64,000 nucleotides of DNA from Roseomonas sp. KE2513 (GCF_016107305.1 NZ_RCVR01000019.1:46376-110375), one strand, 5' to 3'; positions 53,373 through 63,366 are shown, numbered from the stretch's first letter. The notes: generated from the sequence alone by a model not told the origin. Numbers and translations are program-made.

Positions 53373-55342
53373 CCGGCGCCTTCCCCGTCGATCAGGGCCG
53401 GCAGGTCGAGCACCACCAGCACGCGCCCGTCCCCGAGCAGGGCCGTGCCGAGCATGCCCGGCATGCCCCGCAGCAGTCCCTCGGGCGGGCGGAGCAGCAC
53501 GTCGAGCCGCCCGGCGAAACCCTCCACCTCCAGCCCGGCCCGCCCGGCGCCCGCGCCGGTCAGCAGCACCCGCGCGACCTCGCCCCGCGGCGCGGCGGAG
53601 AGGCCCAGCAGGCCGGCCAGGCGAAGCAGCGGCACGGTACGGTCCCGCAGCACGAAGGCCTCCGCCTGACGCAGCGGCAGGATGCGCGGTGCCGGTACCC
53701 GGAGCGTCTCCGCCACCGCCTCCACGGGCACGCCGAAGACCTCGCCGCCCGCGCGCACCAGCAGGACGGTCGAGACGGCGGCGCCCTGCGGAAGGGTGAG
53801 GCGCACGGTGGCGCCGGCGCCCGGCGCGGAGAGAAGGGCGACGCGCCCGCCCAGCGCCTCCACCGCCGTCCGCACCGCGTCCATTCCGACGCCGCGTCCG
53901 GAGACGTCTGTCACCGTCCCGGCCGTCGAGAAGCCGGGGCGGAAGACGAGGTCGAGCGCGGCGTCGTCGTCCAGCACCGCGGCCGCGGCGGGGTCGAGCA
54001 GCCCGCGCGCCACTGCAACGGCGCGAAGCCGGGCCGGGTCCATCCCGCGCCCGTCATCCGACATCTCGACGAGGATGCCTACGCCGCCGCGGCTCGCCCG
54101 CAGCGCGATCCGCCCGGCGCGCGGCTTGCCCGCCGCCGCGCGCTCCGCCGGCGACTCGATCCCGTGGTCGAGCGCGTTGCGGAGAAGGTGCAGCAAGGGC
54201 TCGAAGAGGCCGTCCACGACAGCCTTGTCGGCCTCCACCGCCTCGCCCTCCAGGTGGAATGCGACCTCCTTGCCGAGCCGGCCCGCGATCTCGCGCGACG
54301 AGCGCGGCAGGCGGTTGAGGCTGCGCCCCAGCGGCACCATGCGCAGGCCGAGCACGCCGCGATGCATCGCCTCCGCCAGCCGCTCGATCCCGGCGCGGCT
54401 CTCGGCGAGGGCGCGGGCGAGGGCCGGGTCCGCCCCCGCCGCGCGTTCGACGAGATGAGCGAGGCGGTTCTTCGCGACCACCAACTCCCCCGCCAGGTCC
54501 ACCAGCGCGTCCACCCGGCCGGCATCCACCCGCAGCGCGCGGGGCGGCGCGGCAGGCGCAGCCTCCGGGGCGGGCGGCGGAGCAGTCCCGGCCGGGGGCG
54601 GCAGCTCGGCCAGGCGCACCTGGTCCGCCACCAGCCGCAGTAGGGGACGCAGCGCGGCCCCGGGCGCCGCGACCACCGCCTCGATCACGAGATTGCAGGT
54701 AAAGGGGTCCGGCCCGGCCTCGGGCCAGGGCTGCCGGGGGGCGACGTGCAGCGCGACGAGGCCCGGCAGGGCGCGCACCACCGCCATCGGGTCGTCGCCG
54801 AGGAAGAAGCAGTCCTCCGCGGGCACGTAGCGCAGGGCGGTCACCCCGCGCCCGGCCGCGTGTTCCGCCGCCACCGCCCGCGCCAGGAGCGGGGCCAGCC
54901 AGTCCGCGGCCGATGGCCCGGCCGCGGCCGGGGAACTCCCGCCGGTCGGCTTCGTCCCCGGCAGCAGCGCGCGGAGGGACGCTTCCAGATCACCCGCCCG
55001 CCCGGCGGCAGCGGCCGGGAGGGTGCCGCCGAGGGCGGCCACTTCCTCCACCCAGGTCTCAACCGCCCCGATCAGCTCCAGCAGCGAGTCGATGGCGGCA
55101 CGGCCGAGGGCCATCTGCCCGGCCCGCGCGGCGTCCAGCAGATCCTCCGCGGCATGGAGCGCGGCGCCCATGGGCGCGAGGTCGAAGAGGCCGACTGATC
55201 CCTTCAGCGTGTGCACCGCCCGGAACAGGCCATCGAGCCGCGCGGCGTCGGCCGGCGCGCGCTCCAGCGCCATCAGCTCGGCAGCGGCCGTCTCGGCCAG
55301 CTCGCGGGCCTCGACGAGGAAGGCGTCCAGCAGGTCGCTCAT
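53369..55342 (-). CDS. cheA: chemotaxis histidine kinase CheA
   Basis: A 657-residue hybrid. It has an Hpt domain with phospho-accepting His44 (FRAVHTLKGSVGLF) and a middle region (about 150-255) with a P2-like fold. A dimerisation helix pair (VDALVDLAGELVVAKNRLAHLVERA), HATPase motifs (LRNALDHGIESPAERAAAGK; DDGRGMDPARLR; SGRGVGMDAVR) and a C-terminal CheW-like domain follow. It should autophosphorylate and pass phosphate to CheY and CheB. ATGA overlap with cheR. Confidence 0.95.
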   Translation of the reverse strand: MSDLLDAFLVEARELAETAAAELMALERAPADAARLDGLFRAVHTLKGSVGLFDLAPMGAALHAAEDLLDAARAGQMALGRAAIDSLLELIGAVETWVEEVAALGGTLPAAAAGRAGDLEASLRALLPGTKPTGGSSPAAAGPSAADWLAPLLARAVAAEHAAGRGVTALRYVPAEDCFFLGDDPMAVVRALPGLVALHVAPRQPWPEAGPDPFTCNLVIEAVVAAPGAALRPLLRLVADQVRLAELPPPAGTAPPPAPEAAPAAPPRALRVDAGRVDALVDLAGELVVAKNRLAHLVERAAGADPALARALAESRAGIERLAEAMHRGVLGLRMVPLGRSLNRLPRSSREIAGRLGKEVAFHLEGEAVEADKAVVDGLFEPLLHLLRNALDHGIESPAERAAAGKPRAGRIALRASRGGVGILVEMSDDGRGMDPARLRAVAVARGLLDPAAAAVLDDDAALDLVFRPGFSTAGTVTDVSGRGVGMDAVRTAVEALGGRVALLSAPGAGATVRLTLPQGAAVSTVLLVRAGGEVFGVPVEAVAETLRVPAPRILPLRQAEAFVLRDRTVPLLRLAGLLGLSAAPRGEVARVLLTGAGAGRAGLEVEGFAGRLDVLLRPPEGLLRGMPGMLGTALLGDGRVLVVLDLPALIDGEGAG

Positions 55343-56175
55343 GCCGGCGGACGCTGGTAGACCACCGCGTCCTCGAAGCGCCGCACGAGGAAGCGGTCGG
55401 AGATGCGGGTCATCGATTCCGTGTGCCCGAGCAGCAGGAAGCCGCCGGGAAGAAGGGCGTTGAACAACGTCTCCGCGGCGAGGCGGCGGGAGGCCTCGTC
55501 GAAGTAGATGAGCACGTTGCGGCAGAACACGACGTCGAAGCGCCCCTCCGCCGCCATGCCCGCGGGATCCACGAGGTTCGCCGTCCCGAAGCGCACGGAT
55601 TCGCGGAGGTCGTCGATGATCCGCCGCTGCCCGTCCTGCCTCGGCCCAAAATAGCGGGCGACGAGGTCCTCGGGCAGGCGGGCGAGGGAGCGGTCGCCGT
55701 AGCGCCCCTCCCGCGCCGCCTCCACCGCATCGCCGTCGATGTCGGAGCCGGCGATATCGATGTTGTAGGCATCGACGGGCGGCCAGTTCTCGAGCAGCCA
55801 GATGGCGATGGAGTAGGGTTCCTCCCCGGTGGAGCAGGGGTTGGACCAGATCCGCACGAGATCCCCCGGGCCCCGCCGGGCCACGATCTCTGGCAGGATG
55901 GAGCGGCCGAGGCAGCGGAGCTGGTGCTCCTCGCGGTAGAAATAGGTCTCGTTCACGGTGAAGCTGTTCACCAGCCGCCCCGCCTCGGCCGGGCTGGACT
56001 GCAGCAGCGCCATGTAGTCGGGGAAGGAGACGGCGCCGGAGCGCGCGATGCGCTGGGCCACGCGCCGCTCGATGTAGTAGCGCTTGCCCTCGCCGTAGGA
56101 CATGCCGGTGCGGCGATAGAGGAAGTCGCAGAGCCGCCGAAGCTCCTCCTCGCTGAGGGGCCGTTCGTCGCTCAC
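55339..56175 (-). CDS. cheR: chemoreceptor methyltransferase CheR
   Basis: A 278-residue SAM-dependent methylase that methylates receptor glutamates. The N-terminal helical domain has LCDFLYRRTGMSYGEGKRYYIERRVAQR. The SAM fold has RIWSNPCSTGEEPYSIAIWLLE, IAGSDID and FDVVFCRNVLIYFD. I prefer GTG 56175, which overlaps the cheB stop as GTGA like other junctions in this operon; GTG 56181 would add two residues. Confidence 0.94.
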   Translation of the reverse strand: MSDERPLSEEELRRLCDFLYRRTGMSYGEGKRYYIERRVAQRIARSGAVSFPDYMALLQSSPAEAGRLVNSFTVNETYFYREEHQLRCLGRSILPEIVARRGPGDLVRIWSNPCSTGEEPYSIAIWLLENWPPVDAYNIDIAGSDIDGDAVEAAREGRYGDRSLARLPEDLVARYFGPRQDGQRRIIDDLRESVRFGTANLVDPAGMAAEGRFDVVFCRNVLIYFDEASRRLAAETLFNALLPGGFLLLGHTESMTRISDRFLVRRFEDAVVYQRPPA

Positions 56176-57299
56176 CGCCACGCCTCGTGGGCCTGTCCCA
56201 GGGCGCCGATCAGCGCGGGCGCGATACTCTCAAGCGGCAGCACGGCGCCCGCGGCCCCCGCCCGCACCAGCTCCCCCGGCATGCCCCAGACCACGGCGGT
56301 CTCCTCCGCCTCCGCGATGGTCCGGCCGCCCGCCGCGTACAGCCGCGCCATGGCGGCGGCGCCGTCATAGCCCATGCCCGTCATCAGCACGCCGATGAGG
56401 CGGTCGGCGGGGATGTGCTCCATCGCGCTGTCCACCATCCGGTCCACCGAGGGATGCCAGCGCCGGTCGGGGTCGGAGGGCGCGGCCATCGCCACCGGCC
56501 CGCCCGCGCGCGTGCCGAGGATGAGGTCCGCATCGCCCCGCCCGACATAGGCGTGGCCGGGCTGCAGCGGCACGGGTCGCGTCACCTCCTCCACGGTCAG
56601 GGCGCAGAGCCCGTCGAGACGCCGCGCCAGGGGGCCGGTGAAGCTCGCCGGCATGTGCTGGGCGATGAGGATCGGCCAGGGGAAATCCGCAGGCAGCGGG
56701 CCCAGCAGCGCGTCGAGCGCCGTGGGGCCGCCGGTTGAGCAGCCGACGAGCACCAGCCCTGGCGGCGAGCCGGGCGCGGTCGCCGCGCGGGGCAGGGGAG
56801 CAGCTTTCGGAAGGACCGGTCGCGGGGCGCGCGCGGGCGTCTCCTGTGCGGCTGCGAGCCCCGTGCGCAGGCGCACCCGCTCGGCCAGACGATGACTCCG
56901 CCGCAACCGCGCGCCCGCGGCGGCCCGCACCTTCTCCACCAGCCGCGGCGCCAGCGCGTCGATCGAGAGGGAGGCGGCGCCGGCGGGCTTGCCGATGAAG
57001 TCCACCGCACCCAGCCGCAGCGCCTCCAGCGTCGCTTCCGCCCCCGCCTCGGTCACGGAGGAGAGCATCACGACCGGCAGCGGGTTCTCCAGCATCACCC
57101 GGTCGAGGCAGGCCAGGCCGTCCATCCGCGGCATCCGCACGTCAAGCGTCATCACGTCGGGCCGCTGCGCGGCGATCGCCTCCAGCGCCTCCACCCCGTC
57201 GCGGGCGAAGGCGACCTCGAAATCGGGCTCCTGCGAGAAGACGCTGCCCAGCAGGCGGCGCATGAGCGCGGAATCATCGACGACGAGAAGGCGGATCAC
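56172..57299 (-). CDS. cheB: chemotaxis methylesterase/glutaminase CheB
   Basis: A 375-residue response regulator with receiver domain (Asp8/Asp9, phospho-site Asp53 in TLDVRMP). A linker of about 50 residues leads to the methylesterase with catalytic Ser188 (GCSTGGPTAL), His215 (AQHMP) and Asp312 (MGYDG). It removes methyl groups added by CheR. GTG start overlaps the cheW stop (GTGA). Confidence 0.95.
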   Translation of the reverse strand: MIRLLVVDDSALMRRLLGSVFSQEPDFEVAFARDGVEALEAIAAQRPDVMTLDVRMPRMDGLACLDRVMLENPLPVVMLSSVTEAGAEATLEALRLGAVDFIGKPAGAASLSIDALAPRLVEKVRAAAGARLRRSHRLAERVRLRTGLAAAQETPARAPRPVLPKAAPLPRAATAPGSPPGLVLVGCSTGGPTALDALLGPLPADFPWPILIAQHMPASFTGPLARRLDGLCALTVEEVTRPVPLQPGHAYVGRGDADLILGTRAGGPVAMAAPSDPDRRWHPSVDRMVDSAMEHIPADRLIGVLMTGMGYDGAAAMARLYAAGGRTIAEAEETAVVWGMPGELVRAGAAGAVLPLESIAPALIGALGQAHEAWR

Positions 57300-58684
57300 G
57301 GCTCCGCCACCTTTATTGTCGCCGCCTGGGCCGCCACGGCGGCCAGAAGGTCGCGCTCGGCCGCGTCCAGCAGGGCACGGGGGTCGATCAGCAGGATGAT
57401 GCGCCCGCCGCGCTCCACCCGCGCCACGCGGTCGAAGAGTCGCGCGCCGCCCTCGGCCAGCGGCGGGACGGGGGCGAGGTCCTCCGCGGCCACGGGCAGC
57501 ACCTCCGACACGGCGTCCACCGCGAAGCCCGCGCGCAGCCCCTCCACCGTCACCACCACAATCCGCCCGGCCGGCCTGCCCTCCCCGCTGCCGAAGCGGC
57601 GGCGCTGGTCGATGACCGGCAGCACGGCGCCGCGCAGGTTCATCGCCCCCTCGACGAAATCCGGCGCGTGCGGGATGCGCGTCAGCGCGCCGGGATGGCG
57701 CACCACCTCCTCCACTGCCGCGATCGGCAGGCCGTAGCTCTCCTCGCCCAGGCGGAAGACCAGGAAGCGCTCCGCGGCGCCCGCCTCGCTGCTGACAGCC
57801 ATCGCCTCCTCCTCCGTGCCCGTGGCCAGCCGCGCCGCCGTCGCCTCGTCGAACAGTCCCGCCGGGGAGAGGACGGAGACGAGGCGCTGCCCCCCGTCCA
57901 ACCGCAGGATCGCGGCCACCCGCGCCTCCCCCAGCCCGCGGGAGAGGATCGGCGGCACCGGCTCCACCGCCTCCTCGCCGACGCGGAGGATCGCGCTCAT
58001 CGAATCCACGACAAGGCCAAGCCGATGGGCCCCGAGACGCGTGACCACGATCCGCGTCGCGGCCGTCGGCTCTCCCGCCGGCAGGCCGAGCAGCGCGTGG
58101 GGGAGGACCAGGGGCAGCAGCCCGCCCCGGTGCGGCACAAGGCCGAGGATCGCGCCATCCTCTCCGCCGAGCGCCGCGGGGGCCGGCAGGCGCGCCACCT
58201 CGGCCACCTTATCGAGCGGCAGGGCATAATCCTGCCCGGCGATCCTGAAGGCGACGAGCGCCAGCGCCTCGGCCGCCCGCGCGGGGCGCGCCTCCGGCAG
58301 TGCAAGGTTGGCCGCTCGGGGGGCGGCGCGCGCGAGGCCGGCGAAGGCCCCCTCCAGCAGGGCTGGAAGGTCGAGCGCCCGCGCCCCGCCGCCCGGACCG
58401 AGCCGCGCGACGCGCTCCACCAGCAGCCCGACGGTCGCCGCGCCCTCCACCACCACGATGCGCGAGGCGGGGCCGGGCGGCGCCTCGGTGCCGCCGACCA
58501 GCCGCGCGAGCGACAGCACGGGCCGCACCGTGCCCCGCAGGTTGGCCAGGCCCAGCAGCGCGGCCGGGGCGTGCGGCACGCGCGTCAGCGGCACTGGCCG
58601 CAGCACCTCCCGCACGAGGGCGGCCGGCAGGGCGAAGCCCTCGCCGGACGCATCAACGGTCAGGACATCGGTGGCCCCGGCCAC
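57296..58684 (-). CDS. CheW-like adaptor with three CheW domains
   Basis: A 462-residue coupling protein with three tandem CheW domains: about 5-115 (GFALPAALVREVLRPVPLTRVPHAP, LRGTVRPVLSLARL), about 140-275 (DYALPLDKVAEVARL, LPLVLPHALLGL) and about 305-440 (SYGLPIAAVEEVVRHPGALTRIPHAP, NLRGAVLPVIDQRRR). The middle domain is the most divergent. It should bridge several receptors and CheA P5 domains in one array. GTG 58684 starts one base after the receptor stop, so translation is coupled. Confidence 0.9.
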   Translation of the reverse strand: MAGATDVLTVDASGEGFALPAALVREVLRPVPLTRVPHAPAALLGLANLRGTVRPVLSLARLVGGTEAPPGPASRIVVVEGAATVGLLVERVARLGPGGGARALDLPALLEGAFAGLARAAPRAANLALPEARPARAAEALALVAFRIAGQDYALPLDKVAEVARLPAPAALGGEDGAILGLVPHRGGLLPLVLPHALLGLPAGEPTAATRIVVTRLGAHRLGLVVDSMSAILRVGEEAVEPVPPILSRGLGEARVAAILRLDGGQRLVSVLSPAGLFDEATAARLATGTEEEAMAVSSEAGAAERFLVFRLGEESYGLPIAAVEEVVRHPGALTRIPHAPDFVEGAMNLRGAVLPVIDQRRRFGSGEGRPAGRIVVVTVEGLRAGFAVDAVSEVLPVAAEDLAPVPPLAEGGARLFDRVARVERGGRIILLIDPRALLDAAERDLLAAVAAQAATIKVAEP

Positions 58685-58685
58685 C

Positions 58686-60638
58686 TCAGTCGCCCGCCGA
58701 GCGCAGCTCGTCCGCGAGATCGGCAATTTCCTCGATGGCGGCGGCCAGGTCCTCGGTGCCGCGCGCCTGGCTGCGCGCGGCGGCGGAGGCCTGGGCAACG
58801 GCGGCGCTCGCCTCCTCCGCCGCGGCCGCGATCTGCTGCGTGCCGGTGGAGACCTCCCGCACGGCGCGCAGGATCTCCTCCGCCCCGGTCAGCACCTCGT
58901 CCGACCCGGCCCGCAGCGCCGCCAGTTCCGCCTCAGCCGCCACCAGCCGGTCGAGCATGACCTGCCCCCGGCCGATCTCGGCGGCCGAGGCGGCGGCCAG
59001 GGCGTCGAGGTCGGCGCGCACCACGGCCACCTGGTCGCGGATATCGCGCACCACATCCTTCATCCGGTCGGCGTTCTCGCCAGCGTCGCGCGCCAGCTCG
59101 CGGATGTCGGTGGAGACGACGGCGAAGCCGCGCCCCGCCTCGCCCGCCCGCGCCGCCTCCACCGAGCCGCTGACCGCGAGCATGTTCGTCTGCACGGCGA
59201 CGAGCGCGATGCGGTCCACGATCTTCTCGATCCGCCGCCCCGAGGCCTCCAGCGCGCCCGCCAGCGCCGCCACCGCCCGCGTCTCCGCCACGGCGGCCGC
59301 CATGCCCTCGTTCAGCGCCGCGAGCCCTGCACGCCCGTCGCCGAGGCGCGGCGCGAGCGAGCGGAGCAGCGCGACCGCCTCCGCCGCCGCGGCACGGGTG
59401 CCCACGGCCGCGCGCTCGATCTCCTCCATCGCCGCGGAGGACTGCTGGGTGGCCGCCGCCTGCGCCTGGGCACCGCGGGCGATCCCGTCCAGCGCGGCGG
59501 TGATCTGCCCGGCCGCGCCCGACATCTCCTGCACGACCGCCGAGAGTTCCTCGGCGGCGGAGGCGACCTCTTCCGCCGCGCCGGCGCCGGCCGTCCCGAC
59601 CTGCAGCCCCTCCGCCATGGTGGCGAGGGCTTGGGCGGTGCGCTGGCTCTCGGCCAGGGCGGTGACCTGCTGCTCCACCGCGCGCTGAGCCTCGGCGGTC
59701 GCGGCGGATTGCCCCTCGGCGGCGGCGGAGACGCCCTCGGCGCCGCGCTGTGCCTCCCGCGCCGCGCCCTCGGCCCCGACGGCCGCGAGGAGGATCGCCT
59801 GCGCGCCCTCGGCCAGGGCACCCATCTCGGCGCGCACCTCGGCGAGCGTCGCGACCACGGCACGGCCCGCGCGCGTCTGCGCCTCGGCGCCCTCGGCCGC
59901 GGCGCGGATGCGGGCACCGATGCCGCGCACCTCCTCGCGGATGGTGGCGACGAGCGCCTGCACCTCGCCCGCGCTCGCCTCCGAACGCTCGGCGAAGGCG
60001 CGCACCTCCTCGGCCACCACGGCGAAGCCGCGGCCCTGCTCCCCCGCGCGAGCCGCCTCGATGGCGGCGTTGAGGGCGAGGAGGTTCGTCTGGTCTGAGA
60101 TGTCGCCGACCACGCGGGTGATGTTGCCGATGCTCGCCGCGCCCTCCTCCAGCGCCGCGACGATCTCGACGGAGCGGAGCTGGCGGGCTGCGTTCTCCGC
60201 GACCGAGTCGGCGGAGGCCTCGATTCCCGTACCGAGCTCGATCAGGGCAGCCTGCATCGCATCCGTCCGGCGGCGCGAGGTCTCCGCCCGGTCGCGCGCC
60301 TGGGCGAAGATGGCGCCGAGGCTGCCGATGGCGCCCTGGGACTCCTGCGCGGCGCCCGCCGCCTCCTCGGCGGCGGAGGCGGTCTGGCTGAGCGCCCGGC
60401 CCAGCTGCTCGGCGGCAGCGGCGGCCTCGGCCACGCCGGCCGCCAGCTGCTCGGTCGCGGCGCCGATCCGCTCCGCCGCCTTCTCCCGCCGCGCGCGGGA
60501 GCGGTCCTGCGCCCGCCGGGCGCGGCTGGGCTGGGCCGCGGCCGGGGAGGGAGGGTTCGGCGGTACGGCAGGCGTTGCCGCCCCTGCGGCCCGCGCCGAG
60601 GCGCGCCCGCCCAGCTCGGATGTCTTCACCAGCGCCAT
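58686..60638 (-). CDS. soluble chemoreceptor with two signalling-tip modules
   Basis: A 650-residue alpha-helical receptor with no membrane segment or signal peptide. It holds two MA-type hairpins. The first is at about 160-215 ([22 protein letters not shown] then [16 protein letters not shown]). The second is at about 470-525 ([25 protein letters not shown] then [16 protein letters not shown]), which is less canonical. The Ala/Arg-rich N-terminus ([16 protein letters not shown]) may bind nucleic acid or partners. First gene of the chemosensory operon; ATG 60638 behind ggggaga. A cytoplasmic cluster is likely. Confidence 0.9.
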   Translation of the reverse strand: MALVKTSELGGRASARAAGAATPAVPPNPPSPAAAQPSRARRAQDRSRARREKAAERIGAATEQLAAGVAEAAAAAEQLGRALSQTASAAEEAAGAAQESQGAIGSLGAIFAQARDRAETSRRRTDAMQAALIELGTGIEASADSVAENAARQLRSVEIVAALEEGAASIGNITRVVGDISDQTNLLALNAAIEAARAGEQGRGFAVVAEEVRAFAERSEASAGEVQALVATIREEVRGIGARIRAAAEGAEAQTRAGRAVVATLAEVRAEMGALAEGAQAILLAAVGAEGAAREAQRGAEGVSAAAEGQSAATAEAQRAVEQQVTALAESQRTAQALATMAEGLQVGTAGAGAAEEVASAAEELSAVVQEMSGAAGQITAALDGIARGAQAQAAATQQSSAAMEEIERAAVGTRAAAAEAVALLRSLAPRLGDGRAGLAALNEGMAAAVAETRAVAALAGALEASGRRIEKIVDRIALVAVQTNMLAVSGSVEAARAGEAGRGFAVVSTDIRELARDAGENADRMKDVVRDIRDQVAVVRADLDALAAASAAEIGRGQVMLDRLVAAEAELAALRAGSDEVLTGAEEILRAVREVSTGTQQIAAAAEEASAAVAQASAAARSQARGTEDLAAAIEEIADLADELRSAGD

Positions 60639-60749
60639 GAGGTCTCCCCTGGCCACGCCGCCGCCCGGGCGACGTGCCCGGCGCCCCGGCGGAGACGTGA
60701 CGAAGCCGCATCTTACCGGCCGCCCCCGTACTGCGCCAAGCAGGGGCCC

Positions 60750-61847
60750 TTATTCCCACCCATCCTCCGGCCCAAAGGCGGCGGACTTCACGAGCGCCCA
60801 GACCGTGAGCCCCGGCCGGAGCGCCAGGCGCGAGGCCGCTTCGGCCGTCACGCGGGAGAGCAGCGCCGCCTCGCCGAGTCGGAGGCGAAGGATCGCCTCA
60901 TGCGCGCCCGCGCCCTCTACCGACTCGATCACCGCCGGAAGGATGTTCTGCACGGAGAGACCCTTCGGCTCCGTCAACGCGACGGAGACGTCGCGCGCGC
61001 GGACGCGCAGGCGCAGTGCCTCGCCGGCGGGTTCGGCCCGGAGCGGCACGCGCAGCTCCCCGCCCGCGAAGTCGAGCCGCGTGAGCCCGCCCGCCGGATC
61101 GTGCGCGGTCACCCGGCAGGCGAGTGCAACTCCCGCGTCCCGCCGCCCCGCGAGCAGCGGGAGGTCGGTGCGGGCCGAGAGGTCCTCGACCGTGCCCGTG
61201 GCAAGGACACGGCCGGCCTCCATCAGCACGAGGTGGTCGGCCAACCGGTCCACCTCGTCCAGCGCGTGCGTGACATAGAGGATCGGCACCCGGAAGCGGT
61301 GCCGCACGCGCGCGAGGAAGGGCAGGACCTCCGCCCGGCGCGGGGCGTCGAGGGCGGCCAGCGGCTCGTCCATCAGCAGCAGCCGCGGGCGCGAGAGCAG
61401 CGCGCGGCCGAGCGCCACCCGCTGCCGCTCCCCGCCCGAGAGGGCGCCGGGCCGCCGCCCGAGCAGGGGGCGGATGCCCAGCAACTCCACCACCTCCTCG
61501 AAGCCGGGGCCGGTGGCCTCGCGCGGCGCGCGGCGCTCGCCGTAACGGAGGTTCGTCCTCACCGAGAGATGCGGAAAGAGGCGCGCATCCTGGAACACGA
61601 CGCCGCAGCGCCGCCGCTCCGGCGGCAGGGCGATGTCGGCAATGGTGTCCGCCAGCACGGTACCGTCCAGCGCGATGCGGCCGCGGTCGGGCCGCAGCAG
61701 GCCCGCGACCGCGGAGAGGAGCGTGGACTTGCCGCAGCCGGAGGGGCCAAAGAGGGCCGTGACCCCTGGCGTGGGCGTCGCGAACTCTGCCTCGATCAGG
61801 AAGCCGTCCCTGCCGCCGAAGCGGTGGGACAGCGAGACCTCCAACAT
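60750..61847 (-). CDS. modC: molybdate ABC transporter ATP-binding protein
   Basis: A 365-residue ATPase. It has the P-loop GPSGCGKST, Q-loop region FQDARLFPHLSVRTNLRYG, signature LSGGERQRVALGRAL, Walker B LLLMDEPLAALD and switch THALDEVDRLAD. The C-terminal mop/TOBE domain (about 290-360) binds oxyanion. Its ATG lies in the first unit of a 14-bp triple repeat shared with the modB end. Confidence 0.95.
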   Translation of the reverse strand: MLEVSLSHRFGGRDGFLIEAEFATPTPGVTALFGPSGCGKSTLLSAVAGLLRPDRGRIALDGTVLADTIADIALPPERRRCGVVFQDARLFPHLSVRTNLRYGERRAPREATGPGFEEVVELLGIRPLLGRRPGALSGGERQRVALGRALLSRPRLLLMDEPLAALDAPRRAEVLPFLARVRHRFRVPILYVTHALDEVDRLADHLVLMEAGRVLATGTVEDLSARTDLPLLAGRRDAGVALACRVTAHDPAGGLTRLDFAGGELRVPLRAEPAGEALRLRVRARDVSVALTEPKGLSVQNILPAVIESVEGAGAHEAILRLRLGEAALLSRVTAEAASRLALRPGLTVWALVKSAAFGPEDGWE

Positions 61848-61884
61848 CAGCGGGGCAACATCAGCGGGGCAACATCAGCGGGGC
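61843..61884. repeat. triple 14-bp direct repeat at the modB/modC junction
   Basis: AACATCAGCGGGGC occurs three times without gaps (61843, 61857, 61871). On the minus strand each unit holds TGATG. The modB stop uses the TGA of the third unit and modC starts at the ATG of the first. A single unit would restore the usual TGATG overlap. Confidence 0.95.
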
Positions 61885-62573
61885 GCCCGGCCGAGCGCGA
61901 GGGAGAGCCGCCGTCCCGCGAGGTCAGCCAGCAGCAGCCCCGCGACCGCGAGGGCGAGCGACACCGCCGCCAGCCGCGCCGCCACTGCCTCCCCGCCCGG
62001 CGTCTGGGTCGCGGCGTAGATCGCCAGCGGCAGGGTCTGCGTCTCGCCGGGGATGTTGGAGGCGAAGGTGATCACCGCACCGAACTCGCCCAGCCCGGCG
62101 GCGAAGGCGGTGATGGCGCCGGAGAGGATGCCGGGCGCGATCAGCGGCAGCGTGACGGTCACGAAGCGGTCGAGCGGCCCGGCGCCGAGGGTTCGCGCTG
62201 CCGCCTCCAGTCCGGGATCGACGGCATCGAGGCTCAGGCGCACGGCGCGCACGATCAGCGGGAAGGACATCACCGCGGTGGCGAGTGAGGCGCCGGCTGT
62301 GGTGAAGACCAGCCGGATGCCGAACCACTCGTTCAGCAGCGACCCCACTGGCCCACGCAGGCCGAAGGTGACCAGCAGCAGCCAGCCAACCACGACGGGC
62401 GGCATGACCAGCGGCAGGTGAACAAGCGCGTCCAGCAGGGCCCGCCCGGGGAAGCGGCCGCGCGCCAGCAGCCAGGCCGCGAGCACCGCCGGCGGCAGCC
62501 CGAAGGCGACCGAGCGGAAGGCGACGGAGAGGCTCAGCCGGACCGCCTGCCACTCCTCGGGGAGGAGCCCCAT
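61875..62573 (-). CDS. modB: molybdate ABC transporter permease
   Basis: A 232-residue membrane subunit, five to six helices. It has AWLLARGRFPGRALLDALVHLPLVMPPVVVGWLLL and the EAA loop LDAVDPGLEAAARTLGAGPLDRFVTVTLPLIAPGILSGAITAFAAGLGEFG typical of ModB. ATG 62573 is 7 bp after modA. The last codons run into the 14-bp repeat. Confidence 0.95.
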   Translation of the reverse strand: MGLLPEEWQAVRLSLSVAFRSVAFGLPPAVLAAWLLARGRFPGRALLDALVHLPLVMPPVVVGWLLLVTFGLRGPVGSLLNEWFGIRLVFTTAGASLATAVMSFPLIVRAVRLSLDAVDPGLEAAARTLGAGPLDRFVTVTLPLIAPGILSGAITAFAAGLGEFGAVITFASNIPGETQTLPLAIYAATQTPGGEAVAARLAAVSLALAVAGLLLADLAGRRLSLALGRAPR

Positions 62574-62580
62574 TCCCGCG

Positions 62581-63366
62581 CTACGGCGCCCGCAGCTCGA
62601 AGCCGAAGCGCTGGTAGGTCTCCGCCGCCTCCCCGCCGGTGACGAAGGCGAGGAAGGCGCGGGCCTGCGCGTTGCCGGCCGCGCGCCGCGCGAGGGCGAA
62701 GGGGTAGGTCACGGGGGGGTGGCTCTCGGCGGGGAAGGTGCCGACGACCCTCACCCCGCGGGAGGCCGCCGCATCGGTCGCGTAGACGATGCCGAGCGGT
62801 GCCTCGCCGCGCTCCACCAGCAGCAGGGCGGAGCGGACGTTGTCGGCGCGGGCAAGGCGCGGCCCGATTGCCTCCCAGGCGCCCATCCAGGTGAGGGCGG
62901 CCTGCGCGTACTTGCCCACGGGCACGTTGGAGGGATCGCCCGTCGCGAGCCGCCCGTTGGGGCCGAGCAGGGTGAGGAGGTCCATTCCCCTGGCGAGCGC
63001 GACCGGCGGCAGCGCCCGGTCGGCCGGGGCAACGAGGACGAGGGCGTTGGCGAGAGGGCTGATCCGCGTCTCCGGCAGGATGAGGTCTCGCTCCGCGACG
63101 TAATCCATCCACGGCTCGTCGGCCGAGGCGAAGATGTCGGCGGGCGCTCCCTGCTCCATCTGCCGCGCGAGGGCGGAGGAGGCGGCGAAGGAGAAGCGGG
63201 GCAGGGGTTGGCCGCGCCCGCGCCAGGTTTCGCCGAGAGCGCGCATGGCGTCGGTGAGGCTCGCTGCCGCGAAGACGGTGACGGCCTCCTGCGCGTGGGC
63301 CGCCGACCGGACTCCCGCCAGGAGGGGCGTCGCGGCGAGGGCCTTGATCAGGCGGCGGCGGGTCAC
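62581..63366 (-). CDS. modA: molybdate-binding periplasmic protein
   Basis: A 261-residue binding protein. It has a signal peptide (RRRLIKALAATPLLAGVRSAAHA) and mature VTVFAAASLTDAMRALGETW. FSFAASSALARQMEQGAPADIFASADEPWM (oxyanion-binding Ser residues), GNGRLATGDPSNVPVGKYAQ-like motifs and GIVYATDAA follow. GTG 63366 behind ggagcaagga. First gene of modABC. No modE regulator is adjacent. Confidence 0.95.
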   Translation of the reverse strand: MTRRRLIKALAATPLLAGVRSAAHAQEAVTVFAAASLTDAMRALGETWRGRGQPLPRFSFAASSALARQMEQGAPADIFASADEPWMDYVAERDLILPETRISPLANALVLVAPADRALPPVALARGMDLLTLLGPNGRLATGDPSNVPVGKYAQAALTWMGAWEAIGPRLARADNVRSALLLVERGEAPLGIVYATDAAASRGVRVVGTFPAESHPPVTYPFALARRAAGNAQARAFLAFVTGGEAAETYQRFGFELRAP

